Source: Nocardia jiangxiensis NBRC 101359
Lineage (GTDB): Bacteria > Actinomycetota > Actinomycetes > Mycobacteriales > Mycobacteriaceae
Assembly: GCF_000308615.1 (NCBI RefSeq)
Contig: NZ_BAGB01000001.1
Coordinates: 1 to 33,125 of the forward strand
Direction: 5' to 3'
Length of the DNA: 33,125 nt
Made by a program: the position numbers and the translations under genes. The notes beneath the pieces are model-generated. The model was not told the DNA's origin. It ran no database searches and saw nothing but the letters and a program-made list of their open reading frames with translations. Positions within the stretch are counted from its first letter, which is position 1; each line of letters starts with the position of its first letter. Shown here piece by piece: positions 8,751 to 20,530 of the stretch.

Positions 8751-9920
8751 ATGGAGCTTGCAAGCATGAAGTTTCGGGTCGCTCGCGAGGATTTCGCCGA
8801 ATCCGTCGCCTGGGTGGCTCGGAGTCTGCCCTCGCGGCCGCCGGTTCCGGTGCTCGGTGGCGTCCTGCTCGTCGCGGGCGAGGACGGTCTCACGGTGTCC
8901 GGTTTCGACTACGAAGTCTCCGCGCAGATGCGAGTGGCCGCCGAGGTCGCCGGTCCGGGCCAGGTCCTGGTCTCCGGCCGCCTGCTCGCCGACATCACCA
9001 AGGCACTGTCCAACAAGCCGGTCGACGTCTCCGTCGACGGCACCCGCGTGCTGATCGCCTGCGGCAGCGCCAAGTTCTCCCTGCCGACCATGCCGGTCGA
9101 GGATTATCCCCAGCTTCCCGAACTTCCTCCGCAGACCGGTGAACTCGGTGTGGACGTGTTCGGTTCGGCCGTCGGCCAGGTCGCCGTCGCCGCCGGTCGC
9201 GACGACACCCTCCCCATGCTCACCGGCATCCGGGTCGAGATCGAGGGCACCAAGGTCGTCCTCGCGGCCACCGACCGGTTCCGGCTCGCGGTTCGCCACC
9301 TGGAGTGGCAGCCCGGTCGTCCCGATGTGGAGACCGCGGTGCTGGTCCCGGCGCGCACGCTGTCCGAGTCGGCCAAGACGCTCGGGGCGTCCGATGCTCC
9401 GGTGCAACTCGCCTTCGGCACCGGCACCGACGGCCTGCTCGGCATCGTCAACGGCGGCCGCCGCACCACCACCCGGCTGCTCGACGCGGAATTCCCCAAG
9501 TTCCGCCAATTGCTCCCCAAGGAGCACACCTCCATCGCCACCCTCGAGGTCGCGACGCTGATCGAGGCCATCAAACGTGTTGCGCTGGTTGCCGAACGCG
9601 GCGCCCAGGTCCGGCTGGAATTCTCCGAACAGGGCCTGCAGCTCTCGGCCGGTGGCGACGATGCGGGCCGTGCCGAGGAGTGGCTCGAGGCCGAGTTCCG
9701 CGGTGAGCCGCTGACCATCGCCTTCAACCCGGGCTACCTCAACGACGGTCTGTCCGCACTGCACTCGGACCGGGTGACCTTCGGGTTCACCACGCCGAGT
9801 CGTCCGGCGGTACTCACCCCGACCGGTGAACAGGAGCCCGAGGTGCTCGACTCCGGTGCGTTCGCCGCGTTGTCCACCGACTACATCTACCTGTTGATGC
9901 CGGTGCGCCTGCCGGGCTGA
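8751..9920 (+). CDS. dnaN: DNA polymerase III beta subunit (sliding clamp)
   Basis: A 389-residue ring-forming clamp that tethers polymerase III and other DNA enzymes. Three clamp domains can be followed: the first from [20 protein letters not shown], the second from [20 protein letters not shown], and the third through [14 protein letters not shown] and [10 protein letters not shown] to the C-terminal [10 protein letters not shown], which forms the partner-binding pocket in this family. ATG 8751 ([10 protein letters not shown]) has GAGAGGAA upstream; the frame opens earlier at 8646 but without family resemblance. recF follows after 133 bases, with no gnd gene between them as there is in some mycobacteria. 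Confidence 0.97.
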   Translation: MELASMKFRVAREDFAESVAWVARSLPSRPPVPVLGGVLLVAGEDGLTVSGFDYEVSAQMRVAAEVAGPGQVLVSGRLLADITKALSNKPVDVSVDGTRVLIACGSAKFSLPTMPVEDYPQLPELPPQTGELGVDVFGSAVGQVAVAAGRDDTLPMLTGIRVEIEGTKVVLAATDRFRLAVRHLEWQPGRPDVETAVLVPARTLSESAKTLGASDAPVQLAFGTGTDGLLGIVNGGRRTTTRLLDAEFPKFRQLLPKEHTSIATLEVATLIEAIKRVALVAERGAQVRLEFSEQGLQLSAGGDDAGRAEEWLEAEFRGEPLTIAFNPGYLNDGLSALHSDRVTFGFTTPSRPAVLTPTGEQEPEVLDSGAFAALSTDYIYLLMPVRLPG

Positions 9921-9946
9921 GTCCGCACCGGCGTTGTCCGGACAAC

Positions 9947-9955
9947 TGTGGATAA
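9947..9955 (-). promoter_or_regulatory. DnaA box between dnaN and recF
   Basis: TGTGGATAA is an exact reverse complement of TTATCCACA. A weaker TCTCCACAG-like element lies at about 10017. A box here may titrate DnaA or regulate recF. Confidence 0.75.
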
Positions 9956-10053
9956 ATGTTGACAACTCTGTGAAAAGCCAAGGGCGAGGCCGATGTTCGA
10001 CGGCCTCCCCCGAGTTCTCCACAGATTTCCCGACCGGGGTGGTGGACTGAGCG

Positions 10054-11250
10054 ATGTACGTGCGGACGTTGACGCTGCGTGATTTTCGCTCCTGGGATCA
10101 GGTCGATCTCGAATTGTCCCCAGGCCGAACGGTTTTCCTGGGCGCAAACGGCAACGGCAAGACCAATCTGGTCGAGGCGGTCGGCTACTTGTCCACACTC
10201 GGCTCACATCGGGTGTCCTCGGACACACCGCTGATTCGCCTGGGGGCGCAGCGATCTCGGATCGGCGCGACGGTGGTCAACGCCGGACGTGAATTGCGTG
10301 TCGACATGGAACTCAATCAGGGCTCGGCCAATCGCGCACAGATCAATCGCTCTCCGGTCCGGCGCACCCGGGAGATCCTCGGCATCCTGCAGACGGTGTT
10401 GTTCGCGCCGGAGGACCTGGCCCTGGTCCGCGGCGACCCGTCGGAGCGACGTCGCTTCCTCGACGAGTTGTGCACAGCCCGGCTACCCCGGCTGGCCGGT
10501 GTCCGCTCGGACTACGACCGGGTGCTGCGTCAACGTTCGGCGCTGTTGAAAACCGCTGGCAGACAGGCACGTTCACGCTCCGGCCAGGCCGCGGAACTGA
10601 GTACCCTGGACGTCTGGGACGGGCATCTGGCCACACACGGCGCCGAACTGCTGGCCCAGCGGCTGCGGCTGGTGCACGATCTGTATCCCCATCTCGAACA
10701 GTCGTATCGTTCGATCGCCCCGGAATCGCGCACCGCGTCGATCCGCTATCGCAGTGGATATCTGCCGCCGGAATATTTGGATCCGGCCCGCGATCCACAG
10801 CCCGAGGACGTCGAGGTCCTGGAGGCGATCATTGTGAGCGAGCTGGCGCAGGCCCGTCCGAAGGAGCTCGAGCGCGGGGTGTGCCTGGTCGGCCCGCATC
10901 GTGACGATCTGGAACTCATGTTGGGCTCGGCGCCGGCGAAAGGCTTTGCCAGCCATGGGGAATCGTGGTCGTTCGCGCTGGCGCTGCGGTTGTCGGCCTT
11001 CGAATTGCTGCGCGGTATGGGCACCGATCCGATCCTCATGCTCGACGACGTCTTCGCCGAACTGGACCGGCGTCGCCGCACCGCCCTGGCCGCTGTCGCC
11101 GCGACCGCCGAGCAGGTGCTGATCACCGCCGCTGTCCCCGAGGACGTCCCGGCAGAACTCGAGGCGACTCCGTTGCGAGTGGAAACCACCGGTGAGGCCG
11201 ACGAACGGACCTCGCATATCGCGGATCAGGTGTCGCCCACCACATCCTGA
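10054..11250 (+). CDS. recF: DNA replication and repair protein RecF
   Basis: A 398-residue SMC-like ATPase that loads RecA at gaps with RecO and RecR. The N-terminus [14 protein letters not shown] is typical. Walker A is GANGNGKTN at residues 30-38, the signature region includes the RRRFLDEL segment (about residue 130), and Walker B is [13 protein letters not shown] (about residues 325-337). The length is usual for actinobacteria. It lies between dnaN and dciA and is probably partly co-transcribed with them, although a hairpin follows it. Confidence 0.96.
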   Translation: MYVRTLTLRDFRSWDQVDLELSPGRTVFLGANGNGKTNLVEAVGYLSTLGSHRVSSDTPLIRLGAQRSRIGATVVNAGRELRVDMELNQGSANRAQINRSPVRRTREILGILQTVLFAPEDLALVRGDPSERRRFLDELCTARLPRLAGVRSDYDRVLRQRSALLKTAGRQARSRSGQAAELSTLDVWDGHLATHGAELLAQRLRLVHDLYPHLEQSYRSIAPESRTASIRYRSGYLPPEYLDPARDPQPEDVEVLEAIIVSELAQARPKELERGVCLVGPHRDDLELMLGSAPAKGFASHGESWSFALALRLSAFELLRGMGTDPILMLDDVFAELDRRRRTALAAVAATAEQVLITAAVPEDVPAELEATPLRVETTGEADERTSHIADQVSPTTS

Positions 11251-11260
11251 ACTTCACCGG

Positions 11261-11284
11261 GTGTCACAACAGGTCTTGTGACAC
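11261..11284. promoter_or_regulatory. Perfect inverted repeat between recF and dciA
   Basis: GTGTCACAA, a six-base spacer and TTGTGACAC form a perfect 9-bp inverted repeat starting 11 bases after the recF stop. There is no T tract. It could be a weak terminator for recF or an operator for the dciA promoter. Confidence 0.5.
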
Positions 11285-11328
11285 TCCACGGCGTAGCGGC
11301 GTGTCCCCGCGCGGACCGACTAGCCTAC

Positions 11329-11337
11329 TTATCCACA
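11329..11337 (+). promoter_or_regulatory. Perfect DnaA box before dciA
   Basis: TTATCCACA, an exact match to the consensus, 21 bases upstream of the dciA start. Its position suggests DnaA could control expression of the helicase loader. Confidence 0.8.
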
Positions 11338-11357
11338 GATCGACGAAAGGCAGGGCG

Positions 11358-11927
11358 ATGGCGGACGGTTCCGGATTCGACGGGCCTGCCGCGTCGTCCG
11401 GTGACTCCGGCCCGGAGCTGCGCGGGGTCGATCTCGCCCGCCGCGCGCTCGAGGAGGCCCGTGCCGCGGCCAAGGCCAGCGGCAAGGCGGTGGGGCAGGG
11501 GAGGGCATCGCCGCGCAAGGGCGGTGTTCGGGCGCTGCGTCGGCGCGGTTGGTCGGGAGCCCGCCCCGACGAACGCGATCCACAACTGCTCTCTTCGGTC
11601 GCCGGTGCGCTGGCCAAGAGCCGCGGTTGGTCCGGGAAGGTCGCCGAGGGCATGGTCTTCGGCCGCTGGTCGAGTGTGGTCGGCGAGGACATCGCCACCC
11701 ATGCGACACCGATCTCGCTGACCGATGGCGTGCTCAGCGTGCAGGCCGAATCGACTGCTTGGGCCACTCAGCTGCGTATGTTGCAGGCTCAACTGCTGGC
11801 CAAGATCAACGCGGCCGTCGGACAGGGAGTGGTCAAGACCCTGAAGATCAGCGGACCGGCCGCCCCCAGTTGGCGTAAGGGTGCGCGTCATGTGAAAGGG
11901 CTCGGTCCGCGCGATACCTACGGCTGA
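11358..11927 (+). CDS. dciA: DciA-type replicative helicase loader/partner (DUF721, Rv0004-like)
   Basis: A 189-residue protein of the DUF721 family, whose members interact with the replicative helicase DnaB and replace DnaC/DnaI-type loaders in many bacteria. The N-terminal half is basic and low-complexity ([36 protein letters not shown]). The DUF721 domain covers about residues 70-160 with [20 protein letters not shown] and [20 protein letters not shown]. It ends in the conserved [21 protein letters not shown] chose ATG 11358 (MADGSG), preceded by GAAAGGCAGGG; an upstream in-frame start at 11301 would include the DnaA box in the coding region. A parS site follows its stop by three bases. 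Confidence 0.92.
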   Translation: MADGSGFDGPAASSGDSGPELRGVDLARRALEEARAAAKASGKAVGQGRASPRKGGVRALRRRGWSGARPDERDPQLLSSVAGALAKSRGWSGKVAEGMVFGRWSSVVGEDIATHATPISLTDGVLSVQAESTAWATQLRMLQAQLLAKINAAVGQGVVKTLKISGPAAPSWRKGARHVKGLGPRDTYG

Positions 11928-11930
11928 GGC

Positions 11931-11944
11931 GTTTCACGTGGAAC
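11931..11944. promoter_or_regulatory. parS-like site after dciA
   Basis: GTTTCACGTGGAAC has the intact CACGTG core and a single arm mismatch to the ParB consensus. It is the only candidate on the right-hand side of oriC in this window. Confidence 0.82.
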
Positions 11945-14373
<2,429 letters not shown>

Positions 14374-14421
14374 TCCGGCGCGCATCACGCTGCCGCGGAC
14401 CAGGACTACAAAGGAGACTTC

Positions 14422-16935
14422 ATGACTGAAACGACACTGCCGCCCAGCGGTGGTGGCGACCGGATCGAACCGGTCGACATCCAGAACGAAATGCAGAGCA
14501 GCTACATCGATTACGCGATGAGCGTGATCGTCGGTCGCGCCCTGCCCGAGGTCCGCGACGGCCTCAAGCCGGTGCACCGCCGCGTGCTGTACGCGATGTA
14601 CGACAACGGGTATCGCCCCGATCGCGGCTATGTGAAATCCGCGCGCCCGGTCGCCGAAACGATGGGTAACTACCACCCGCACGGTGACGCCTCGATCTAC
14701 GACACCCTCGTGCGCATGGCGCAGCCCTGGTCGCTGCGATATCCGCTGGTGGACGGGCAGGGCAACTTCGGTTCGCGCGGTAACGACGGCGCGGCCGCCA
14801 TGCGTTACACCGAATGCCGCCTCACGCCGCTGGCCATGGAGCTGCTGCGTGAAATCGACCACGAGACAGTCGATTTCACGCCGAACTACGACGGTCGTTC
14901 CCAGGAACCGGTAGTTCTCCCCAGCCGGGTGCCGAACCTGTTGATGAACGGCAGCAACGGCATCGCGGTCGGAATGGCGACCAACATCCCGCCGCACAAC
15001 CTGAACGAGCTCGCCGAGGCGATCTACTGGGCGCTGGACAATTACGACGCCGACGAGGAGGACACCCTCGCCGCGTGCATGGAGCGGGTCAAGGGCCCGG
15101 ACTTCCCGACGCACGGCCTGATCGTCGGCACCCAGGGCATCCACGACGCCTACACCACCGGGCGCGGTTCGATCCGCATGCGCGGTGTGGTGGAGATCGA
15201 GGAGGACAACCGCGGCCGCACCACGATCGTCATCACCGAGCTGCCGTACCAGGTCAACACCGACAACTTCATCAACGCGATCGCCGAGCAGGTCAAGGAC
15301 GGCAAGATCGCGGGCATCTCCGATATCCACGACGAGTCCTCGGACCGCGCGGGTATGCGGATCGTGGTCACGGTCAAGCGTGACGCCGTGGCCAAGGTGG
15401 TGCTGAACAACCTCTACAAGCACACCCAGCTGCAGACCAGTTTCGGCGCGAACATGCTGTCCATCGTGGACGGCGTGCCGCGCACTCTGCGCCTGGACCA
15501 GATGATCCGGCTCTACGTCGAGCACCAGTTGGACGTCATCGTCCGGCGCACCCGCTACCTGCTGCGCAAGGCCGAGGAACGCGCCCACATCCTGCGCGGA
15601 CTGGTCAAGGCGCTGGACGCGCTGGACGAGGTAATCGCGCTGATCCGGCGTTCGGCCAATACCGACACCGCGCGCACCGGCCTGATGGAACTGCTGGACA
15701 TCGACGAGATCCAGGCCACGGCCATCCTCGATATGCAGCTGCGCCGCCTCTCGGCCCTGGAACGTCAGAAGATCATCGACGAGTTGGCCAAGATCGAGCT
15801 CGAGATCGCGGATCTGAAGGACATCCTGGAGAAGCCGGAGCGCCAGCGCGCGATCGTGCGCAACGAGCTCGAGGAGATCGTCGAGAAGTACGGCGACGAC
15901 CGGCGCACCCGGATCATCTCCGCCGACGGCGATGTCGCCGACGAGGATCTGATCGCTCGCGAGGACGTGGTCGTCACGATCACCGAAACCGGCTACGCCA
16001 AGCGCACCAAGACCGATCTGTACCGCAGCCAGAAGCGCGGCGGCAAGGGTGTGCAGGGCGCCGGACTCAAGCAGGACGACCTGGTCAAGCATTTCTTCGT
16101 CACTTCGACACACGATTGGCTGCTGTTCTTCACGAACCTGGGCCGGGTGTACCGGACCAAGGCGTACGAGCTGCCCGAGGCCGCCCGCACCGCGCGCGGT
16201 CAGCACGTGGCGAACCTGCTGGCCTTCCAGCCGGAGGAGAAGATCGCCCAGGTCATCCAGATCAAGACCTACGAGGACGCGCCGTATCTGGTGCTGGCCA
16301 CCCGCAACGGCCTGGTCAAGAAGTCGAAGCTGACCGATTTCGACTCCAACCGGACCGGCGGCATCGTCGCGGTGAATCTGCGCGACACCGATGAATTGGT
16401 CGGCGCCGCACTGTGTTCGGCCGACGACGATCTGCTGCTGGTTTCGGCGCACGGCCAGTCGATCCGCTTCCCCGCCAACGACGAGGTGCTGCGTCCGATG
16501 GGCCGGGCCACCTCCGGTGTGCAGGGCATGCGGTTCAACACCGATGACGAACTGTTGTCGCTCAACGTGGTTCGCGACGATACGTATCTGCTGGTCGCCA
16601 CGTCCGGCGGCTATTCCAAGCGGACCGCGATCGAGGAGTACACCCCACAGGGCCGTGGCGGAAAAGGTGTCCTGACTATCCAGTACGACCAGCGTCGTGG
16701 CAGTCTGGTGGGTGCGCTCATCGTCGATGATGAGGACGAGCTGTACGCGATCACTTCCGGTGGCGGTGTCATCCGGACCGCAGCGAAACAGGTTCGCAAA
16801 GCGGGCCGTCAGACCAAGGGCGTGCGATTGATGAATCTCGGTGAGGGCGATACCTTGCTTGCGATCGCTCGTAACGCCGACGAGCCCGACGAGGTTCCCG
16901 GCGAAGACGACACCAGTGGTTCCGAGAAGAAGTAG
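14422..16935 (+). CDS. gyrA: DNA gyrase subunit A
   Basis: The 837-residue DNA-cleaving subunit of gyrase. The active-site tyrosine is Tyr129 (AAAMRYTE). The quinolone-pocket residues read [11 protein letters not shown] with Ala90, Asp94 and Thr95, the same numbering as M. tuberculosis GyrA. Ala90 replaces the serine found in E. coli, a known basis for lower intrinsic quinolone sensitivity in mycobacteria. The C-terminal beta-pinwheel carries the GyrA box QKRGGKG (about residues 535-541). AAAGGAGAC lies before the ATG. It forms an operon with gyrB and with the DUF3566 gene 44 bases downstream. Confidence 0.97.
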   Translation: MTETTLPPSGGGDRIEPVDIQNEMQSSYIDYAMSVIVGRALPEVRDGLKPVHRRVLYAMYDNGYRPDRGYVKSARPVAETMGNYHPHGDASIYDTLVRMAQPWSLRYPLVDGQGNFGSRGNDGAAAMRYTECRLTPLAMELLREIDHETVDFTPNYDGRSQEPVVLPSRVPNLLMNGSNGIAVGMATNIPPHNLNELAEAIYWALDNYDADEEDTLAACMERVKGPDFPTHGLIVGTQGIHDAYTTGRGSIRMRGVVEIEEDNRGRTTIVITELPYQVNTDNFINAIAEQVKDGKIAGISDIHDESSDRAGMRIVVTVKRDAVAKVVLNNLYKHTQLQTSFGANMLSIVDGVPRTLRLDQMIRLYVEHQLDVIVRRTRYLLRKAEERAHILRGLVKALDALDEVIALIRRSANTDTARTGLMELLDIDEIQATAILDMQLRRLSALERQKIIDELAKIELEIADLKDILEKPERQRAIVRNELEEIVEKYGDDRRTRIISADGDVADEDLIAREDVVVTITETGYAKRTKTDLYRSQKRGGKGVQGAGLKQDDLVKHFFVTSTHDWLLFFTNLGRVYRTKAYELPEAARTARGQHVANLLAFQPEEKIAQVIQIKTYEDAPYLVLATRNGLVKKSKLTDFDSNRTGGIVAVNLRDTDELVGAALCSADDDLLLVSAHGQSIRFPANDEVLRPMGRATSGVQGMRFNTDDELLSLNVVRDDTYLLVATSGGYSKRTAIEEYTPQGRGGKGVLTIQYDQRRGSLVGALIVDDEDELYAITSGGGVIRTAAKQVRKAGRQTKGVRLMNLGEGDTLLAIARNADEPDEVPGEDDTSGSEKK

Positions 16936-16979
16936 TTTTACCCGAGCAGCGGCGGCACAACGGATCTAAGGAATCCCCA

Positions 16980-17909
16980 TTGACCACTCCGAACCAGCCG
17001 AACGACGAGCGGACCCACGCCAACGGTGTGACCGAGCGGATAGCATCATCCCCGATTCCGCCGCGTCCCATCCCGCGGCCGGCAGGCACGGGTGAGGGCG
17101 GGTCGGGCAGTACGCCCGAAAGTACCGATCAGTCAGCCGATTTCGCGAGTCAGGCGGAGTCGGGCGAGTCGGCCAAGGCCGACACCGGTTCCCGGTTCGA
17201 GGAGGGATGGTCGCAGTTGCCGCAGCGTGAGCCGCAGTCGAATCTGAACCGTCCGGGCCAGGCTCCGGTGGCGGGTCGGCCGCCGTCGGTGAGCCTGGGC
17301 GGTTCGGGTAATGCCCGGACCACCGCGGATCTGGCGGCCAAGGCCGCGCGCAAGGAAGCGGCGATGGTGAAGTCCGTCGGCATCGACGGACCCACCCGCA
17401 GCATCGCCCGCCCCGAGCTGGTGAAGGACATGCCGGACCTGTCCGAGCTGCGTCACCCGCTGCCGCCCTCGGAGCACACCGCCACGACGCAGCAACCCGT
17501 ATCGCCCGCTGTCCCGCAGGCCGTGGTCCAGGCCGCGGCCAGCGGTCAGCCGCTGCGCGCGACCGTTCAGCTGCGGCACATCGATCCGTGGTCGACGCTG
17601 AAGATCTCGCTGGTGATCAGCGTGGCGATGTTCTTCGTGTGGATGCTCGCGGTCGGCTTCCTGTACATCGTGCTGTCCGGCATGGGTGTCTGGGACCGTC
17701 TGAACAGCACGTTCACCGATATGGTCTCGGACAACAACTCGAACTCCTCGGCCCTGATCGACGCCGGCACAGTCTTCGGCTATGCCGCGGTCATCGGTCT
17801 GATCAACGTCGTGTTGATGACGGCCCTGTCCACGGTCGGCGTCTTCATCTACAACCAGTGCACCGACCTCGTCGGCGGTATCCAGGTAACCCTGGCCGAC
17901 CCCGACTAG
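16980..17909 (+). CDS. DUF3566 membrane protein (Rv0007-like)
   Basis: A 309-residue protein with a long hydrophilic, disordered Pro/Ser/Gln-rich N-terminus (about 190 residues) and a C-terminal DUF3566 domain with two membrane segments ([19 protein letters not shown] at about 203-228 and [20 protein letters not shown] at about 268-292). The ending [10 protein letters not shown] is typical of the family. The start is TTG at 16980, with TAAGGAA ten bases upstream. Its role is unknown; family members follow gyrA in mycobacteria and relatives, which fits a cell-envelope or division-linked function without proving it. Confidence 0.88.
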   Translation: MTTPNQPNDERTHANGVTERIASSPIPPRPIPRPAGTGEGGSGSTPESTDQSADFASQAESGESAKADTGSRFEEGWSQLPQREPQSNLNRPGQAPVAGRPPSVSLGGSGNARTTADLAAKAARKEAAMVKSVGIDGPTRSIARPELVKDMPDLSELRHPLPPSEHTATTQQPVSPAVPQAVVQAAASGQPLRATVQLRHIDPWSTLKISLVISVAMFFVWMLAVGFLYIVLSGMGVWDRLNSTFTDMVSDNNSNSSALIDAGTVFGYAAVIGLINVVLMTALSTVGVFIYNQCTDLVGGIQVTLADPD

Positions 17910-17922
17910 TTCCGCTCCACCC

Positions 17923-17953
17923 ACGGCCGGACCTGCCCCGCAGGCCCGGCCGT
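17923..17953 (+). terminator. Terminator after the DUF3566 gene
   Basis: ACGGCCGG (17923-17930) pairs with CCGGCCGT (17946-17953), with an inner CCTG/CAGG stem across CCCCG. It is followed by TTCC only, so the T tract is weak. It would end the gyrB-gyrA-DUF3566 transcript. Confidence 0.7.
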
Positions 17954-18049
17954 TTCCATCCGCACCCCTCCTACCAGCCGTTTTGGTTGTTCCAGGGATG
18001 GTCGGGTAATCTTTGCTCTCGGTTCGGGGCAACAAACCCCAGCCCCTAC

Positions 18050-18123
18050 GGGCCTATAGCTCAGGCGGTTAGAGCGCTTCGCTGATAACGAAGAGGTCGG
18101 AGGTTCAAGTCCTCCTAGGCCCA
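18050..18123 (+). tRNA. ileT: tRNA-Ile (anticodon GAT)
   Basis: A 74-base cloverleaf: acceptor GGGCCTA pairs with TAGGCCC, the D-arm is GCTCAGGCGGTTAGAGC, the anticodon arm is TTCGCTGATAACGAA with GAT, the T-arm is GGAGGTTCAAGTCCTCC, and the discriminator is A. No CCA is encoded. The position after gyrA and the DUF3566 gene is the same as in mycobacteria, but the tRNA-Ala that usually follows is not here. Confidence 0.97.
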
Positions 18124-18132
18124 CATCCCATG

Positions 18133-18168
18133 AAAAGCCCCCGACCAGTGGTTTCGGTCGAGGGCTTT
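18133..18168. terminator. Bidirectional terminator after tRNA-Ile
   Basis: AAAAGCCCCCGACC (18133-18146) pairs with GGTCGAGGGCTTT (18156-18168), with one mismatch. A short A run on the left and T run on the right let it serve both strands. It begins ten bases after the tRNA. Confidence 0.85.
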
Positions 18169-18282
18169 CGTCATTTCCGGCACTTCCGAGTCTGTCTCGC
18201 CGATCCAGGCAGCGAAAGGGCAGCATCGAATTTCCGGGGCGGGTTCAGGTGGGGTGCGCGGGACAGGCTCGCCGGATTCGGG

Positions 18283-18792
18283 TCATACCGCGCGGACCAG
18301 GCGGTTGGCCAGGGTCGACATCGTGTAGGTGCCGATACCCAGGACGACCTCGAGGGCGTTGCGTTCGGTGTATCCGTGCGCCAGCAGGGCTTGCCGGGTG
18401 TCGTCGTCGACCCCGCCGGCGGTGGCCAGGACGGCGAGGGTGAAGACCCTGATGGCTTCGAGTCGCTTGTCGGACAAGGCTTCCTGTGCCCGCAGGTCGG
18501 CGATGAGGGCGGTATCCGCGCCGTGTGCGCGGAGTCTGGCGGAATGGATGCGGATGCAGATGTGGCAGTCGTTGCGGACCGCGACCACCATGATGACGAC
18601 CTCGCGGGCCAGCGGGTCGAGGGTGCAGTTGTCGAAGCTGTCGCTCATGGCCAGGAAGCCGTTCAGCAGCTCGGGTGAGTTGGCGAGTCTGGCCGCGGCC
18701 TCGGGCAGTTTTCCGCCCCATGCCGCCGCGACGTTCCGCATCGCCCGTCGTGATGCCTCGGGGGCGGTATCCACGGTGTGCGCGACGAACAT
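18283..18792 (-). CDS. AhpD-like / carboxymuconolactone decarboxylase family protein
   Basis: A 169-residue all-helical protein of the CMD/AhpD fold. The redox-type motif is Cys76-His-Ile-Cys79 followed by His83 (CHICIRIH), as in alkylhydroperoxidase AhpD-like proteins, which reduce peroxides through a dithiol relay; the substrate here is not known. The preceding segment REVVIMVVAVRND is typical of the family. It is divergent from a MarR-type gene, with start codons only 14 bases apart, so that regulator probably represses it. A pairing like this often responds to oxidants or phenolic compounds (inference). Confidence 0.85.
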   Translation of the reverse strand: MFVAHTVDTAPEASRRAMRNVAAAWGGKLPEAAARLANSPELLNGFLAMSDSFDNCTLDPLAREVVIMVVAVRNDCHICIRIHSARLRAHGADTALIADLRAQEALSDKRLEAIRVFTLAVLATAGGVDDDTRQALLAHGYTERNALEVVLGIGTYTMSTLANRLVRAV

Positions 18793-18806
18793 CTGATCCT
18801 CCTAAT

Positions 18807-19328
18807 ATGGACAACATGGTTGACGATCAAACGGTAAACCAGGTTGTCGATTCCGGCAAGAGGGAACCTGTGGGCTACGAACTGCCCCTGTTGCTCTTCG
18901 CGGGATTTCGCACAGTCCTCGACGAGCTGCACGCCGAACTCGCCGAGCAGGGACATCCGGACGTGCGCCCGGCCTACGGATTCGCCATGCAGGCGATCGG
19001 CCTGGACGGCGCGCCTGCCAGTGAAATCGGCCGCCGCCTCGGCGTTTCCAAACAGGCCGCGGGTAAGACCGTCGACCGCCTGGTCGCCGCCGGCTACGCC
19101 GAACGGCTCGACGACCCTGCCGACGCCCGCCGCCGGATCGTCCGGTTGACCCCGCGAGGGCTCGATTCGCTGGCCCGCTCGGCGGCGATCTTCGATCGGA
19201 TTCGGGCCACCTGGAGTGCCACGCTCGGTGAGGGGCGCTTGCGCGCACTGGAGGACGATCTCCGGAAGGTCGCGGCGCCCACCGCATTCCGGCTGGATGC
19301 GGCGGGCTGGATGGGCGGAACGAGTTGA
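18807..19328 (+). CDS. MarR-family transcriptional regulator
   Basis: A winged-helix regulator. The DNA-binding core is ASEIGRRLGVSKQAAGKTVDR, then LVAAGYAERLDDPADARRR and IVRLTPRGLD. From ATG 18807 it has 173 residues. An alternative start at GTG 18870 (VGYELPLLLF), with AAGAGGGA upstream, gives 152 residues, the usual MarR length, and would leave the inverted repeat 18810-18848 in the leader. Given the divergent AhpD-like gene, it is probably a local repressor of that gene and of itself. Confidence 0.88.
   Translation: MDNMVDDQTVNQVVDSGKREPVGYELPLLLFAGFRTVLDELHAELAEQGHPDVRPAYGFAMQAIGLDGAPASEIGRRLGVSKQAAGKTVDRLVAAGYAERLDDPADARRRIVRLTPRGLDSLARSAAIFDRIRATWSATLGEGRLRALEDDLRKVAAPTAFRLDAAGWMGGTS
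18810..18848. promoter_or_regulatory. Operator-like inverted repeat at the MarR gene start
   Basis: GACAACATGGTT (18810-18821) and AACCAGGTTGTC (18837-18848) are reverse complements but for one base, separated by 15 bases. The placement between two divergent genes suits a MarR binding site. Confidence 0.5.
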
Positions 19329-19407
19329 TGCGCCCTGTCGACACGGTGTCCGCCCATCCGCTTCGAAATCCCTGAGAGGATTTCAGCAACCCTGTAGCGT
19401 CACCGGA

Positions 19408-20124
19408 GTGCCATATCTGGAACACGAGGGAGACGTTGCAATTCTGTACTTCGGCGAGTCCCAGCACACTGCTGGCAGCGATCCGGAGAACAGATTCCAT
19501 CCCGAGTGGATCGCGGGGTTCCATGCACTGCTGGACGACATCGAGGCGCAGGACGGGCCGTGTGCACTGGTGACGACCGGGGCGGGTAAGTACTACTCGA
19601 CCGGTGCGGATCTGCGGTGGGCCGCCGAACATCCCGACGAGGTCGACGGATATCTCAGCGAGATTCAGCTGCTGCTCGCCCGGCTGCTGATCGCGCCGCT
19701 GCCGACTGTCGCTGCCCTACAGGGGCATACGTTCGGGGCGGGGGCGTTCCTGGCGCTGGCCCACGACCGTGCCGTGATGCGGGTGGACCGCGGGTATTTC
19801 TGCCTGCCCGGCATCACCATCGGCGCGTCCTACGCGCCCGGAACCGTGGCGCTGGCCTCGGCCCGGCTGGCGCCGCGCGCGGCGCACGAGGCGCTGGTCA
19901 GCGGTCGGCGGTACGGAGGTGTGGACGCATTGACACTGGGACTGGTCGACGAGACCGCAGCGGAGAACGAAGTACTCTGCGCGGCAGTCGAATACGCCAA
20001 GAATCTGGCCCATACCCGCGGGGCGGTGCTGGGTGACATCAAGTCTCGGCTCTACGAGGAGGCGGTGACGCGGTTGCGCACTCCGGTGGCCGGTTACAAC
20101 AATGCGAGCGTTGCCTGCGGATAA
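19408..20124 (+). CDS. Enoyl-CoA hydratase/isomerase family protein
   Basis: A 238-residue crotonase-fold protein expected to act on acyl-CoA thioesters in the cytosol. Both oxyanion-hole segments are visible: KYYSTGADLRW (about residues 61-71) and LQGHTFGAGAFLALAHDRA (about 104-122). The rest (GYFCLPGITIG, ARLAPRAAHEALVSGRRYGG) fits the delta3-delta2 enoyl-CoA isomerase-like branch better than a standard hydratase, but the exact reaction cannot be fixed from the sequence. The start is GTG 19408 (VPYLEHEGD); the open frame upstream overlaps the MarR gene and is not meaningful. Confidence 0.85.
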   Translation: MPYLEHEGDVAILYFGESQHTAGSDPENRFHPEWIAGFHALLDDIEAQDGPCALVTTGAGKYYSTGADLRWAAEHPDEVDGYLSEIQLLLARLLIAPLPTVAALQGHTFGAGAFLALAHDRAVMRVDRGYFCLPGITIGASYAPGTVALASARLAPRAAHEALVSGRRYGGVDALTLGLVDETAAENEVLCAAVEYAKNLAHTRGAVLGDIKSRLYEEAVTRLRTPVAGYNNASVACG

Positions 20125-20218
20125 TTTTTCGGATATCACGCCGATGAATATGTGTCAGCTGCCGGTGAAATCCGGCTGACTTTTCGCGTGAATTTTCGAA
20201 GCCGAATATCATGAATGC

Positions 20219-20260
20219 GAAAAACAGGCCGGACCTCCCTCCTGCCGACGTCCGACCTGT
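20219..20260 (-). terminator. Terminator of the 28-residue peptide gene
   Basis: Read leftward, ACAGGTCGGAC pairs with GTCCGGCCTGT (one G-T pair) and is followed by TTTT. It lies 40 bases beyond the stop of the small gene. Confidence 0.75.
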
Positions 20261-20299
20261 CGCCTGGATATACCCCTCGAGCCCCTGGAGAGGGATATC

Positions 20300-20386
20300 T
20301 CAGAGCAACGCGATGATGGCGCCGAGAACCACGCCCAGGGTTGCGACGGCGGCACCGGCGGCACTGCCAACGATTGGCAGAAGCAT
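20300..20386 (-). CDS. 28-residue hydrophobic small membrane peptide
   Basis: The peptide is MLLPIVGSAAGAAVATLGVV followed by LGAIIALL, a single membrane-spanning helix with a GxxxG-like small-residue face and no charged residue. It has a full AGGAGG ribosome site (20391-20396) four bases before ATG 20386. A convincing intrinsic terminator at 20219-20260 makes it a complete small transcription unit. I do not recognise the family. It could be a small regulatory membrane peptide, or a type-I-toxin-like peptide if an antisense RNA exists; none is visible. It is followed by the enoyl-CoA hydratase-like gene on the other strand. Confidence 0.7.
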   Translation of the reverse strand: MLLPIVGSAAGAAVATLGVVLGAIIALL

Positions 20387-20530
20387 GATTCCTCCTGTTG
20401 CTGAAATTCGATGTTGATCCTGCAGGAGTGATCATGTCGAAGTGCACGCTTTTCACACCGAACCGGTTCGGCGTGTCAGGGGGAATATCATTTCGTTGGT
20501 AGGTATTCCGGTGAATTTCCGGACGGCCGG

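Noticed and set aside
8322..10022. Minus-strand open frame of 566 codons
   Set aside because: Antisense to dnaN and running across the origin unwinding region; no ribosome site or recognisable domain.
14680..14720. Acquired quinolone-resistance mutation in gyrA
   Set aside because: Ala90 is the normal residue in mycobacteria and relatives, and Asp94 is unchanged.
17133..18035. Minus-strand frame of 300 codons
   Set aside because: Antisense to the DUF3566 gene and its terminator; no ribosome site and no recognisable domain.
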